Positions 55,434 through 63,998 of a DNA stretch of 64,000 nt are shown one piece after another. Location of the stretch: contig CAKORG010000001.1 of assembly GCA_934101495.1 (NCBI GenBank), positions 1-64,000 of the forward strand, written 5' to 3'. Source of the DNA: an uncultured Bacilli bacterium. GTDB taxonomy: Bacteria > Bacillota_I > Bacilli_A > RF39 > UBA660. Numbering within the stretch: the first letter of the stretch is position 1; every line of letters starts with the position of its first letter. Made by a program: the position numbers and the translations under genes. The notes under the pieces are model-generated. The model was not told where the DNA came from. It was given only the letters and a program-made list of their open reading frames with translations, and ran no database searches.

Positions 55434-56210
55434 TCAATCTCTTTCTTCACTCAGCATTTTACTTAATGAAATAATGTCCAAATCTTTGTAAATAATACTA
55501 TTAATTAATATCTTAATATTTTTAACATCTGCATTCTTTTCTACGTAGTATATGTCACCTGCTTCAATAGAATTTTTTAATGTTATGAAAGTGTTATTAT
55601 TTAATATTTTATCTGTTTTAACTAGATATTTTTGATTTTTCCGACACAATTCTTCATTCTTACTCGACACGTAACAGATATGTGTATTATTACTATATTT
55701 ATTAATCAAAGATTCTAAATCTTTATATTTACTTACATCGTTGTTAATTTGTTCCATCTTTTCATTTTTATTAAAATTATTAATATTTACTAAGATGCTG
55801 CCATCAATATTGTTTTCTTTGAAATAATTTATTATATTCTCATTATATTCAATTACAAATGATACGCTTTTTTTGTAACGATTTCCTTTGTTTACAATTT
55901 TATCTTTGTTATTTTCAAGGGTTATTTCTGGATATGACGTATCAAAAATTAAATAGTATGAGTTGAAAGCATTTAAGTCTTTCATGTTATAAAAGCTATT
56001 TTTGACGTTTACTACTTTTCCATTTAGTCCGGGAGTTATATAATTATCAACTATTTCAGCATTCACAAAAGATTCATTATAATCTTGTTCTTCACTTTTA
56101 ATTTTCTGATAAATTTCACTATTTTCGAGGGTAAGATTTGCTATTTTTTCTGTGTAAATAAAACTAAAAGCTGCAATGGCAAGTATTCCAATATTACGAA
56201 AATGTTTCAC
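55434..56210 (-). CDS. Exported/anchored protein of unknown function
   Basis: 258 residues from a GTG start with AAGGTGA eight bases upstream. A hydrophobic N-terminal segment (about 5-20) acts as signal or anchor. The body has an alternating strand/helix pattern (SYYLIFDTSYPEITL; KKSVSFVIEYNENIINYFKENN; DGSILVNINNF; THICYVSS) that might be a degenerate polysaccharide-deacetylase barrel, but the metal-binding HxxxH and catalytic Asp are missing, so this is only a suggestion. Separated by 46 bases from ssb. Confidence 0.55.
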   Translation of the reverse strand: MKHFRNIGILAIAAFSFIYTEKIANLTLENSEIYQKIKSEEQDYNESFVNAEIVDNYITPGLNGKVVNVKNSFYNMKDLNAFNSYYLIFDTSYPEITLENNKDKIVNKGNRYKKSVSFVIEYNENIINYFKENNIDGSILVNINNFNKNEKMEQINNDVSKYKDLESLINKYSNNTHICYVSSKNEELCRKNQKYLVKTDKILNNNTFITLKNSIEAGDIYYVEKNADVKNIKILINSIIYKDLDIISLSKMLSEERD

Positions 56211-56256
56211 TTTAAAATCACCTTAATTAAGTATATGCCCCTGAAAAAAGAAGATG

Positions 56257-56634
56257 TTAGAAACATTCAACAATTGCGTCACTATCATCCGAAACTTCAC
56301 GAAGTCCACGATTTTTATTTGATGATGCTATAAACGATATTCTTTCTGCTATTATTTCTGTTATGTATTTAGTTTCATTTTGATCATTTACATAACTACT
56401 ATTTTGCACACGCCCCTTGATGCCAATAGTATCTCCAGTATGACAATAATCTTTGGTAGCTGATGCCATACCATTCCAAAGAACACATCTAATAAAATCA
56501 GTTTCATATTTTCCTTCTGAATTTTTAAAACCTCTTGTTACAGCAATGTTTATTATTGTTCTTTTTTTACCTGTTTCAGATACTTCATATTCTGGGTCCT
56601 GAGATAGTCTTCCAACTAATATTACTTGATTCAT
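56257..56634 (-). CDS. ssb: Single-stranded DNA-binding protein
   Basis: 125 residues with an OB fold: NQVILVGRLSQDPEYE start, INIAVTRGFKN, TDFIRCVLWNGMA and IGIKGRVQNSSYV. The C-terminal linker is short and ends in DSDAIVECF, an acidic tip ending in Phe, comparable to the DDDIPF tip that recruits repair proteins. Shorter than the usual 160-170 residues because of the reduced linker. rpsF and rpsR, its normal neighbours, are absent. AGGAGG ribosome site. Confidence 0.94.
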   Translation of the reverse strand: MNQVILVGRLSQDPEYEVSETGKKRTIINIAVTRGFKNSEGKYETDFIRCVLWNGMASATKDYCHTGDTIGIKGRVQNSSYVNDQNETKYITEIIAERISFIASSNKNRGLREVSDDSDAIVECF

Positions 56635-56718
56635 TAATTTGCCTCCTTTCGAACCAACTTTATCATTTTTCAGAGATATTTCAAAATAGTAGATTTGTTA
56701 ATTTTAATAAATAATTTA

Positions 56719-56748
56719 TAAAAATTGGTCAAAAATCAACCAATTTTT
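56719..56748. other. Terminator-like hairpin in the gap between divergent genes
   Basis: Perfect 10-bp stem AAAAATTGGT (56720-56729) / ACCAATTTTT (56739-56748) around CAAAAATCA. The flanking genes point away from it (ssb minus, 56850 plus), so it ends neither of them. It might be a leader attenuator, an operator or an end of a small RNA. Confidence 0.5.
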
Positions 56749-56849
56749 GGTTTATTTTGAGATAAATTTAATAATTGTTAGAAAATAGATATTGTTTTTT
56801 TTCTTAATATTTGATAAACTATATTAGAAAATAGGAGTGTTGATTTAAC

Positions 56850-57602
56850 ATGAGTAATGGTATAAATAATGAAAATATTGTTAGCTATAATGACATAATA
56901 CTTAGAAATTATCAAAAAACATATCCAAATTTGGCTGGGTTTTCTTATGACATTCAAAATGATTGTTTAGTTTACGAAGGAAACTATGTTAAGCTTTCAG
57001 GCTATGGTTTGAGTAGAATAGACCCAGTATTTTTTAATATGAATCCCGAAGACATTTTCATTTACTTTAAAGATGGTCTTTATCAAAGTGGAGATAAGAA
57101 CTCTCAAATTGAAGATTATTTTAATCAATTAGTTATAACTGAGGATGAAGAAGAAACGATTAAAAGTTATGTTGGTCAATATATTGATAAGTTAAACATA
57201 TACGCTAGAAATGCTGATGTTTTTGATAAATATTTTCAAAATGAAAGTATTAGGACCTTTATGAAAGATTTAATGACCACAAAAAGAATTGTGGAAGAAG
57301 CAAGAAAACTGGCAAATCCCAATGTCTATAACGCTTATCAAATGATTACAAATGCTTATAATGATGAAATGACTAGTATGAATCAAAATCAAACACAAAA
57401 CCAAAGTCTAGATAAAGCAATGACTTTAACTAGAACAAAACCTGGTTTTAGTGGTTATACCGAATTTGACAAAAACTTAGATTATTTAAATGAGCTTAAT
57501 AGAAAAGATAAAATGGGAATGGCTGGTTATACAAGTTTAATCTTAATAATTACTTCGGCGATTACATTTGGAATGTACTTAGCACTTAAATTGCTTGGTT
57601 AA
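56850..57602 (+). CDS. Tail-anchored protein of unknown function
   Basis: 250 residues. About 215 soluble residues, acidic and helical, with a Gln/Asn-rich short linker (QNQTQNQSLDKAM near 185), end in one hydrophobic helix (about 225-247, GYTSLILIITSAITFGMYLALKL). A cytoplasmic protein held by its C-terminus is suggested. No family recognised. AGGAG lies ten or so bases before the ATG. Converges with uppS on a shared bidirectional terminator. Confidence 0.65.
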   Translation: MSNGINNENIVSYNDIILRNYQKTYPNLAGFSYDIQNDCLVYEGNYVKLSGYGLSRIDPVFFNMNPEDIFIYFKDGLYQSGDKNSQIEDYFNQLVITEDEEETIKSYVGQYIDKLNIYARNADVFDKYFQNESIRTFMKDLMTTKRIVEEARKLANPNVYNAYQMITNAYNDEMTSMNQNQTQNQSLDKAMTLTRTKPGFSGYTEFDKNLDYLNELNRKDKMGMAGYTSLILIITSAITFGMYLALKLLG

Positions 57603-57633
57603 AAAATTGGTGAATTTCTTTCACCAATTTTTA
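57601..57633. terminator. Bidirectional terminator between the tail-anchored protein gene and uppS
   Basis: Perfect 12-bp stem AAAATTGGTGAA (57603-57614) / TTCACCAATTTT (57620-57631), with A-run on the left and T-run on the right, located at the two facing stop codons. Confidence 0.85.
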
Positions 57634-58332
57634 TTTTACATTACCAAATCTTCTATCTCTTTTTTCATATTCTTTTATTCCTTTTTCCAATTGCTCTGGA
57701 GTAAAGTCTGGAAAATATACTTTAGGAAAATACATTTCCGCATAAGATATTTGCCACAACATAAAGTTACTAACTCGATTTTCACCACTTGTACGAATTA
57801 AAAAGTCAATATCCGGTAGATTTTTATATAAATACTTTTTAAATAATTCTTCATTTATATCATTAATATTTAATTTCTTTTCTAAGACATCTGTTGCTAT
57901 TTTTTTTGTTGCGTCAACTATTTCTTGTCTACCACCATAGCTCAAACAAAAATTAACAACTAATCCGGTATTATCTTTTGTTGCTTCTTCAAGTTCATCT
58001 ATGGCTTTTACAATCTCTGGCTTTAAAAATTCTTTTTGAGATGAAAATAAAACTTTGATATTGGCATTTTTATATTTTGCTTTGCATTTTTTGAACCATT
58101 TCATAAAAAGTTCCATTAAGTAATTTACTTCTTCGGGACTTCTATTAAAATTTTCGGTTGAAAAAACATATAAACTTAAATATTTTGCTATTTTTTTCTC
58201 ATTTATATACAAAATTATTTTTTCGAGAGTTTCTGCTCCAGCTTTATGTCCTTCGCTTCTACTTTTTCCTTTTTCTTTTGCCCATCTGCCATTTCCATCC
58301 ACAATAATACCAATGTGATTTATCTTTGTCAT
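57631..58332 (-). CDS. uppS: Undecaprenyl diphosphate synthase (cis-prenyltransferase)
   Basis: 233 residues. The signature GIIVDGNGRWAKEKGKSR (residues 8-25, with the catalytic Asp), SLYVFSTENFNR, FLIRTSGENRVSNFMLWQ and the Tyr/Glu-rich YFPKVYFPDF end are complete. It builds C55 undecaprenyl diphosphate, the lipid carrier of peptidoglycan and wall polymers. The start overlaps the D,D-carboxypeptidase gene by four bases. No cdsA, dxr or frr follows, unlike the common uppS-cdsA order. Confidence 0.95.
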   Translation of the reverse strand: MTKINHIGIIVDGNGRWAKEKGKSRSEGHKAGAETLEKIILYINEKKIAKYLSLYVFSTENFNRSPEEVNYLMELFMKWFKKCKAKYKNANIKVLFSSQKEFLKPEIVKAIDELEEATKDNTGLVVNFCLSYGGRQEIVDATKKIATDVLEKKLNINDINEELFKKYLYKNLPDIDFLIRTSGENRVSNFMLWQISYAEMYFPKVYFPDFTPEQLEKGIKEYEKRDRRFGNVK

Positions 58333-59498
58333 TTACGTCTTCTCCTTCTTTTGTGCTTTTTCTTTTTAAATATTAATATTAATATTAGAATTAAAGATGC
58401 TAAAATTATTATAGATGCTTCAATTGGATAATATTTAATATTTTCTTCAAGAAAAACATCGCTAGTTTCAAGTAATTTATCACCTTCATAGATTTTTACT
58501 ATTCCAATTTTTTCACTTTTTTTAGTTTTATAAGGTATCTCATCTACACCTTCATAAACATAGTTTACTTTAGTATTATTTTTTAAATATAACTCTGTTT
58601 TTTTAGAACCAGTTATTTTATATGATTTGTTGCTGCTTAATTTAATAGGTATTTCTTTAATAAATGTGTCATTATCTAAAATACTTTGATAACTGTAATT
58701 TTCATCATAATAGTTATAAATACTTATTGTATCTTTAACGGCATTATATGGATATTCTGTACTTGATTTTATTACTACAAGCAAATAATTTACATCATGA
58801 AGATTTGTTATTGAAGCAAGGCATCGACCTGCCTGTTTAGTAAATCCACTTTTAGCCCCATCAATTTTATTCGTCTGTAAAATATTATCATAATTACTTA
58901 CTGTACTTTTTAAATTTAGTCCATTTGTTGTTTTATAACTCTTTGTTGTAAATACCTTTTTAAAGGTTTCATTCTTTAAAGAGTATTTTAAAAGCTTAGC
59001 TATATCACTTGCTGTTGAATAATTATTTTTATCATCTTTGCCAATTGGATTAGAAAAGTTTGTATTATTCATTCCTATTTTCTTTGCTGTTTCATTCATT
59101 TTAGCTATAAACTTTTTATAACCTAGTGTATTATTTACTGCGGCATTAACAGCATCTGCACCACTTGGAAGTAAAATACCATAAAGTAAATCTTCATATG
59201 TTACTTTATCTCCGACTTTAAAACCGGCTTTTGAATACCCCGTTGTGCCTTCGAAATCTTTTTCTGTAATAGTTATTTCTTTAGTTAAATCACTTGTATT
59301 TTCAATTGTTACTAATGCTGTCATCATCTTTGTTAAACTAGCTATTTCAACTATTTCATCTGCATTTTTGCTATATAATATTTTATCATCATTCATATTA
59401 TAAAGAATTACATTTTCACTGGTAATAAAAAAATCTTCAGCATATACTGGATAGATAAAGAAAAAGAGGCTTAGAAGAAAAATACTAATTTTCTTCAT
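58329..59498 (-). CDS. D-alanyl-D-alanine carboxypeptidase-like protein (S11) with altered motifs
   Basis: 389 residues. Signal peptide (FFIYPVYA near 19), SxxK motif SLTK in IASLTKMMTAL (near 55), second motif SGA in LLPSGADAV where SxN is usual, and third motif KSG in DGAKSGFTKQAG in place of KTG. A C-terminal beta domain (from about 280) is followed by a transmembrane helix (about 355-378) and a basic KKKKHKRRRRRK tail. The catalytic Ser/Lys pair is kept, so penicillin binding is likely; the missing Asn may lower activity. Overlaps uppS and shares one base with cysS. Confidence 0.88.
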   Translation of the reverse strand: MKKISIFLLSLFFFIYPVYAEDFFITSENVILYNMNDDKILYSKNADEIVEIASLTKMMTALVTIENTSDLTKEITITEKDFEGTTGYSKAGFKVGDKVTYEDLLYGILLPSGADAVNAAVNNTLGYKKFIAKMNETAKKIGMNNTNFSNPIGKDDKNNYSTASDIAKLLKYSLKNETFKKVFTTKSYKTTNGLNLKSTVSNYDNILQTNKIDGAKSGFTKQAGRCLASITNLHDVNYLLVVIKSSTEYPYNAVKDTISIYNYYDENYSYQSILDNDTFIKEIPIKLSSNKSYKITGSKKTELYLKNNTKVNYVYEGVDEIPYKTKKSEKIGIVKIYEGDKLLETSDVFLEENIKYYPIEASIIILASLILILILIFKKKKHKRRRRRK

Positions 59499-60886
59499 TA
59501 TATAGCCTCATAAGTTGTGCCTTCACGAGTATCTTTTAAAATAATTCCTTTTGCAAGTAATTCTTCTCTGATACTATCAGCAAGTTCATAGTTTTTGTTT
59601 TTTTTAGCTTCATTACGTTCATTTATTTTTTTGATAATTTCTTCTTCATTGTCAATTTTCTTTATGTCTTGTTTTAATAAATCTAGGCTTAATACACTAT
59701 CAAATTCACCAACTAATTTATATTTTGTGCCTTCATTTACATCACTTTTTAGTAAATCATGTAAAACAGTTATAGCATTTGCTGTGTTTAAATCATCTTC
59801 TAGGCATGAGACAAATTTATCTTTCCAAGTTTTATAATCTTCTTCATTTATGTTATTGTCAAATTTTAGGCTTGATGTTTTACTATGTAATTTTTTATAT
59901 GCATTTTCTGCACCATCTAGTGAACTATATGAAAATGTTAGTTGACGGCGATAGTGACTTAAAAGACACATATATCTAAAACTTAATGGGTCGTAGCCTT
60001 TTTCTTTTAATACTTGAACTGTTAAAATTGCTCCATGACTTTTACTCATTTTGCCAGTTTCATCATTTAAATGTTCATTGTGGAACCAATAATTACACCA
60101 TTTATGGCCAAGATAACTTTCACTTTGGGCAATTTCATTCGTGTGATGTGGAAATATGTTATCTACTCCACCACCATGAATATCTAAATATTCCCCTAAG
60201 TATTTGATACTTATACCGGTACATTCTATATGCCATCCTGGATATCCTAGTCCCCATGGACTTTCCCATTTTAAATCTTGTTCATCAAATTTAGATTTAG
60301 TAAACCAAAGAACAAAGTCGTTTTGATTTTTCTTTGATGAGTCTTCTTCTACACCTTCGCGGACTCCAACAACCATTTCATCTGCTTTATGATTCGTAAG
60401 TTTGTAGTAATCATCTAATTTTGACGTGTCAAAATATATGTTTCCGCCGCTTTTATAAGCGTAGCCTTTAGCAAGTAGATTTTCTATTATTTTTATATAA
60501 TCATTTATATTAGCTGTTGCTGGGCTTACTACATCTGGCACTCTGTTGTTTAAATCTTCAAAATCTTTAAAGAATGCATCAGTATAAAATCTAGCAATAT
60601 CCATTACTGTTTTATGTTCTTTTTTGGCACTACTTACCATTTTGTCATCACCAGAGTCTGAGTCACTTGTTAAATGACCAACATCAGTAATATTCATAAC
60701 TCTTTTAACATCATAGCCAAGATATCTTAAAGTTTTATCTAAAATATCATGACCAATGTAGTTTCTCATGTTGCCTATGTGAGCATAATGGTATACCGTT
60801 GGTCCACACGTATAAAAACTTACTTTTCCATCTTGCCATGGAACAAAATCTTCAATTTTTCTTGTAAGTGTATTATATATTTTCAT
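59498..60886 (-). CDS. cysS: Cysteinyl-tRNA synthetase
   Basis: 462-residue class I synthetase. The HIGH motif appears as YAHIGNMRNYIG (near residue 36), zinc ligands are in FYTCGPTVY and the C/H residues of PGWHIECT ... FPHHTNEIAQSE, and KMSKS is KMSKSHGAIL (near 270). The C-terminal DALR-like helix bundle is complete. It charges tRNA-Cys. No T-box leader lies upstream; the gene is 11 bases after a small membrane protein gene in the gltX transcript. Confidence 0.96.
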   Translation of the reverse strand: MKIYNTLTRKIEDFVPWQDGKVSFYTCGPTVYHYAHIGNMRNYIGHDILDKTLRYLGYDVKRVMNITDVGHLTSDSDSGDDKMVSSAKKEHKTVMDIARFYTDAFFKDFEDLNNRVPDVVSPATANINDYIKIIENLLAKGYAYKSGGNIYFDTSKLDDYYKLTNHKADEMVVGVREGVEEDSSKKNQNDFVLWFTKSKFDEQDLKWESPWGLGYPGWHIECTGISIKYLGEYLDIHGGGVDNIFPHHTNEIAQSESYLGHKWCNYWFHNEHLNDETGKMSKSHGAILTVQVLKEKGYDPLSFRYMCLLSHYRRQLTFSYSSLDGAENAYKKLHSKTSSLKFDNNINEEDYKTWKDKFVSCLEDDLNTANAITVLHDLLKSDVNEGTKYKLVGEFDSVLSLDLLKQDIKKIDNEEEIIKKINERNEAKKNKNYELADSIREELLAKGIILKDTREGTTYEAI

Positions 60887-60897
60887 TTTTTCTCCTT

Positions 60898-61293
60898 TTA
60901 TTTTTCTTCATATAATAATTTTAAAGTAATTTCATCACTATTAGTATCATATTTTATCAGTTTTATTTTGTATTTTGTTTTATTAATTTCAATCTCATCA
61001 TTATTGATACTACTTAATTCTACTGTATCAATGTAAGGATTATGTATAACTATTAATTTAGCTAGTTTTTCTCCTTCTCTTTCACAATCTTCTTCTTTGC
61101 ATCTATTGTCACTTACTTTAGAGTATTTTAAATAGATATCATCTTCTATGTTAGCAAAATCTTTAACTTTCATTGTAAATTCTTGATTTCTCTGGATATA
61201 AATATTTTCACCTTCATTGAAGAAAAGATATATATAAACTCCGATGGCAATAAATACTATTGGTATAACAAGCCAACCTATTCTTTTTTTCAT
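60898..61293 (-). CDS. Small membrane-anchored protein of unknown function
   Basis: 131 residues. One N-terminal helix (about 6-26), then about 105 outer residues that are charged and beta-like with a Cys pair CKEEDCEREG (near 65). It overlaps the gltX stop by four bases and precedes cysS by 11, so it is an integral part of the gltX-cysS transcript. No family recognised. Confidence 0.65.
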   Translation of the reverse strand: MKKRIGWLVIPIVFIAIGVYIYLFFNEGENIYIQRNQEFTMKVKDFANIEDDIYLKYSKVSDNRCKEEDCEREGEKLAKLIVIHNPYIDTVELSSINNDEIEINKTKYKIKLIKYDTNSDEITLKLLYEEK

Positions 61294-62711
61294 TTTGTTA
61301 ACCTATTTAATATTTCTTCTTTACCTATTAAATATAGAGTATCTGCTAGTTCTGGTCCATGCATAATACCACTTGCAGCTATTCTTATTGGCATGTATAA
61401 TAATTTACCTTTTACTCCAGCTTTTTCTTTAACATTATTTATAACATTTGCTAAAGCTTCAACTGTCCAGTCGGTTGTATTTTCAATTTCTTTTTTGAAT
61501 ACTTCAACAACATGAGGGATTACTTCATCACTTTTCATAAATTCTGCTGCTTCTTCATTTACTAAAAATTCATTTGTAAAGAATGATGCTGTTACTTCAT
61601 TAATTTCTGCTCCATAATCAATATGATTTTTATAAACTAGTAATAATCTGTTAACCCATTCTTCAGTCTTACCTTCTGTATTGTTTGTAAAATATTTTTT
61701 AATCCAAGTTAAATATTCTTCATCACTTAAATTATTTATATAGTGATGGTTAAACCATTTCAGTTTTTTAACATCATAGCTACTAGATGACTTGCTTATT
61801 CTGTTTTCATTAAAGTTTGAGATAAGTTCTTCCATTGTAAATACTTCCTCATTAGTTTCTGGACTCCATCCAAGTAATGCCAGATAGTTTACTATAGCAC
61901 TTGGTAAATAACCTTCATTGTAAAGGTCCATGAACGATGCATCGCCATTACGTTTAGATAATTTATTACCATCTTCACCTAAAACCATAGCAACATGGAT
62001 ATATGTTGGTTTTTCCCAGCCATAAGCTTCATAAAGTAAATTGTATTTAGCTGTTTGGTCTAGATATTCTTTACCACGAATTACATGAGTTATTTCCATT
62101 AAATGGTCATCAATTACATTGGCAAAATTGTATGTTGGAAATCCATCACTTTTAAGTAATATTTGGTCATCTAAGATGCTATTGTCAATTTTAATTTTAC
62201 CATATACGACATCTTCCACTATAGTTTGTCCAGTTTTAGGCATTTTTTGTCTAATTACATACGGAACTCCATTTTTTAAATTTTCTTTGATCGTTTCCTT
62301 ACTTAATCTTGAACATCTACCATCATATAAAAATGGTTTATGCCTTTCATCAGCATGTTTTCTCATTGCTCCTAGTTCATCTTCAGAACAAAAACAATAA
62401 TAAGCTTTATCCATTTCTACAAGTTTTAAGGCATATTCTTTATAAATTTCTTTCCTCTTGCTTTGAATATATGGTCCATAGCCTTTTTCATTATTTGGCC
62501 CTTCATCTATTTTAAAACCACATAAATCCAAAGTATTGTAAATAAAATCTACTGCACCTTCAACTTCACGTTCTTGATCTGTATCTTCTATTCTTAATAT
62601 AAAGTCTCCATTATATTTTTTAGCTAATAAATATTCAAATATTGCTGTTCTTAAATTTCCTATGTGCATGTATCCAGTTGGACTCGGTGCATAACGTGTT
62701 CTTACTTTCAT
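61290..62711 (-). CDS. gltX: Glutamyl-tRNA synthetase
   Basis: 473 residues. The HIGH-type motif reads APSPTGYMHIGNLRTAIF (residues 7-24), the catalytic fold contains CSRLSKE and GFPTYNFANVIDDHLM, and the KMSKS motif is KLSKRNG (near 245). The C-terminal anticodon-binding domain is complete. As in many Bacillota it may also charge tRNA-Gln before amidation; gatCAB is not in the window. It lies 15 bases after mazF, so the mazEF promoter may drive it. Confidence 0.96.
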   Translation of the reverse strand: MKVRTRYAPSPTGYMHIGNLRTAIFEYLLAKKYNGDFILRIEDTDQEREVEGAVDFIYNTLDLCGFKIDEGPNNEKGYGPYIQSKRKEIYKEYALKLVEMDKAYYCFCSEDELGAMRKHADERHKPFLYDGRCSRLSKETIKENLKNGVPYVIRQKMPKTGQTIVEDVVYGKIKIDNSILDDQILLKSDGFPTYNFANVIDDHLMEITHVIRGKEYLDQTAKYNLLYEAYGWEKPTYIHVAMVLGEDGNKLSKRNGDASFMDLYNEGYLPSAIVNYLALLGWSPETNEEVFTMEELISNFNENRISKSSSSYDVKKLKWFNHHYINNLSDEEYLTWIKKYFTNNTEGKTEEWVNRLLLVYKNHIDYGAEINEVTASFFTNEFLVNEEAAEFMKSDEVIPHVVEVFKKEIENTTDWTVEALANVINNVKEKAGVKGKLLYMPIRIAASGIMHGPELADTLYLIGKEEILNRLTK

Positions 62712-62726
62712 AAATAATTCTCCTTC

Positions 62727-63065
62727 TTAATTTTCAAAAAAACTTTTTATTAATTCTAATATGTTATTAAATTCTTCGTCGCTACATCGCTCTATAAACT
62801 CAATGTTTCGCTCAGCATAATCAATGCTTCTGATATGCTCACACAAAACTGCCCCCTTTATTTTTTTTAGACCAGTAAGCTCATAATGAGTTGGAAAGCC
62901 TTTAGTATTTGTTGTAATTGGACAAACTATTGCCATATTGGTAAACTGATTAAATAATCTACTGCTTATTACTAAGGCTGGTCTTTCTCCTTTTTGTTCA
63001 TGCCCTTTTATAGGGTTAAAATTAATATATACGATATCTCTTTCTTGTGGAATATATTTTACCAT
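62727..63065 (-). CDS. mazF: MazF/PemK-type toxin (endoribonuclease)
   Basis: 112 residues. The MazF fold pattern is clear: GDIVYI-like RDIVYINFNPIKGHEQKGERPALVIS (residues 9-34; split by the HEQ loop with the catalytic Arg), MAIVCPITTNTKGFP, and the C-terminal ERNIEFIERCSDEEF. MazF cleaves mRNA at specific sequences. The ATG at 63065 overlaps the mazE stop region by seven bases; it has GAGGGG upstream. A longer start nine codons earlier is less likely. Confidence 0.9.
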   Translation of the reverse strand: MVKYIPQERDIVYINFNPIKGHEQKGERPALVISSRLFNQFTNMAIVCPITTNTKGFPTHYELTGLKKIKGAVLCEHIRSIDYAERNIEFIERCSDEEFNNILELIKSFFEN

Positions 63066-63301
63066 AACTCTTTTCCCCTCGCTTCGTCCCATGTAAAGTC
63101 TTCTACTTTTTCAGGACCTTTATATTTTTTAATTCTTGATTTTAATGTTTCTGGCTTTCTAAGAGCTTTAGTAACAATGATTTGTTCCCCCTCTCTAGTA
63201 ATGTTTACTGCATCTCCTGATTTTAAATTTAAAGCCTCTAAATAAACTTTGGGTATTCTTATTCCATTAGAATTACCCCATTTTTGTACTTTATATGCCA
63301 T
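63059..63301 (-). CDS. mazE: MazE/AbrB-type antitoxin
   Basis: 80 residues. The AbrB/MazE swapped-hairpin DNA-binding N-terminus QKWGNSNGIRIPKVYLEALN (residues 5-24) is followed by LKSGDAVNITREGEQIIV, and an acidic unstructured tail (VEDFTWDEARGKELW) that would neutralise MazF. GGAGGGA ribosome site. Own strong promoter with a palindrome inside the spacer. The pair is a standard type II toxin-antitoxin module fused to the gltX transcript. Confidence 0.92.
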   Translation of the reverse strand: MAYKVQKWGNSNGIRIPKVYLEALNLKSGDAVNITREGEQIIVTKALRKPETLKSRIKKYKGPEKVEDFTWDEARGKELW

Positions 63302-63320
63302 AACTTATCCCTCCATCTCT

Positions 63321-63349
63321 AATATATACATAGTCTATATCAAAGTCAA
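63321..63349 (-). promoter_or_regulatory. mazEF promoter with palindromic operator-like core
   Basis: Minus strand: -35 TTGACT (63344-63349), 17-bp spacer, -10 TATATT (63321-63326). A nine-base palindrome ATAGTCTAT (63330-63338) sits in the spacer, a natural place for binding of the MazE-MazF complex. Confidence 0.65.
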
Positions 63350-63377
63350 GTAAAATTTGTTAATTTGTGAAAAAATT

Positions 63378-63998
63378 TTATTCAAAAGCTTTTATATAAC
63401 TTAATTCAGGAAAATTCGTAATTAATACTTTTTTTAGATAGTTTATTTTATTATTTAAATTTGGATATTCTTCATAATTTTTACATGCACAAACACTTTC
63501 AAAAAGTCGTGCTCTATCTTCTTGTTCATTGGTTCTAGCATAGTTATCCACAAAATATATTTCATTTTTAAATTTACTTGTTTCCAAGACATCTTTATAT
63601 AGCACATTCGGATAATAAACATTTTGATATGTGAAATTTTCTGGGTTCAAACTACCCCAGTCATATGAAAAATCTTTAAGTTTAAGGTATGCATCTATAA
63701 TATGCATAGTTTCATGGGCTAAGATATTAAGTAAATTATCTTTGGAATTAAGTTTAATTATTATTACATATTCACTATTTTTAACAAAAGATAAACCTAC
63801 CACATCTGTTTGACTACTTTCAAGTTCTCCGCCAGTTATGTCATAGGCAAAATATATATTTAAGCCCTTCATATCATATTCATAAAATCTTTGGAAAAAT
63901 GTTTTGTTAAAAATAAGAAGATAATCTTCAAGATAACTTAAGGCATCGATAATGTCATTGTAGTTATTTACTTCAGTTATGTTGTAGTCTTTATGCAT
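63378..63998 (-). CDS. Putative HExxH zinc metalloprotease, possibly 5'-truncated by window edge
   Basis: 206 residues visible. The zinc motif HETMH in NILAHETMHIIDAY (near residue 93) and a later EDRARLFE with a Glu in the position of a third ligand (near 165) suggest a gluzincin-type metalloprotease. A FVDNYARTNEQEDRA stretch resembles the conserved Ser/Tyr-Glu region of toxin-like and ImmA-like peptidases. The first visible ATG is at 63998, two bases from the window end, so the true start may be further upstream. Three Cys near the end. Not assigned to a named family. Confidence 0.55.
   Translation of the reverse strand: MHKDYNITEVNNYNDIIDALSYLEDYLLIFNKTFFQRFYEYDMKGLNIYFAYDITGGELESSQTDVVGLSFVKNSEYVIIIKLNSKDNLLNILAHETMHIIDAYLKLKDFSYDWGSLNPENFTYQNVYYPNVLYKDVLETSKFKNEIYFVDNYARTNEQEDRARLFESVCACKNYEEYPNLNNKINYLKKVLITNFPELSYIKAFE

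Noticed and set aside
62700..62727. T-box riboswitch in front of gltX or cysS
   Set aside because: Only 15 bases separate mazF and gltX and 11 bases separate the small membrane protein gene and cysS, so there is no room for a T-box leader.
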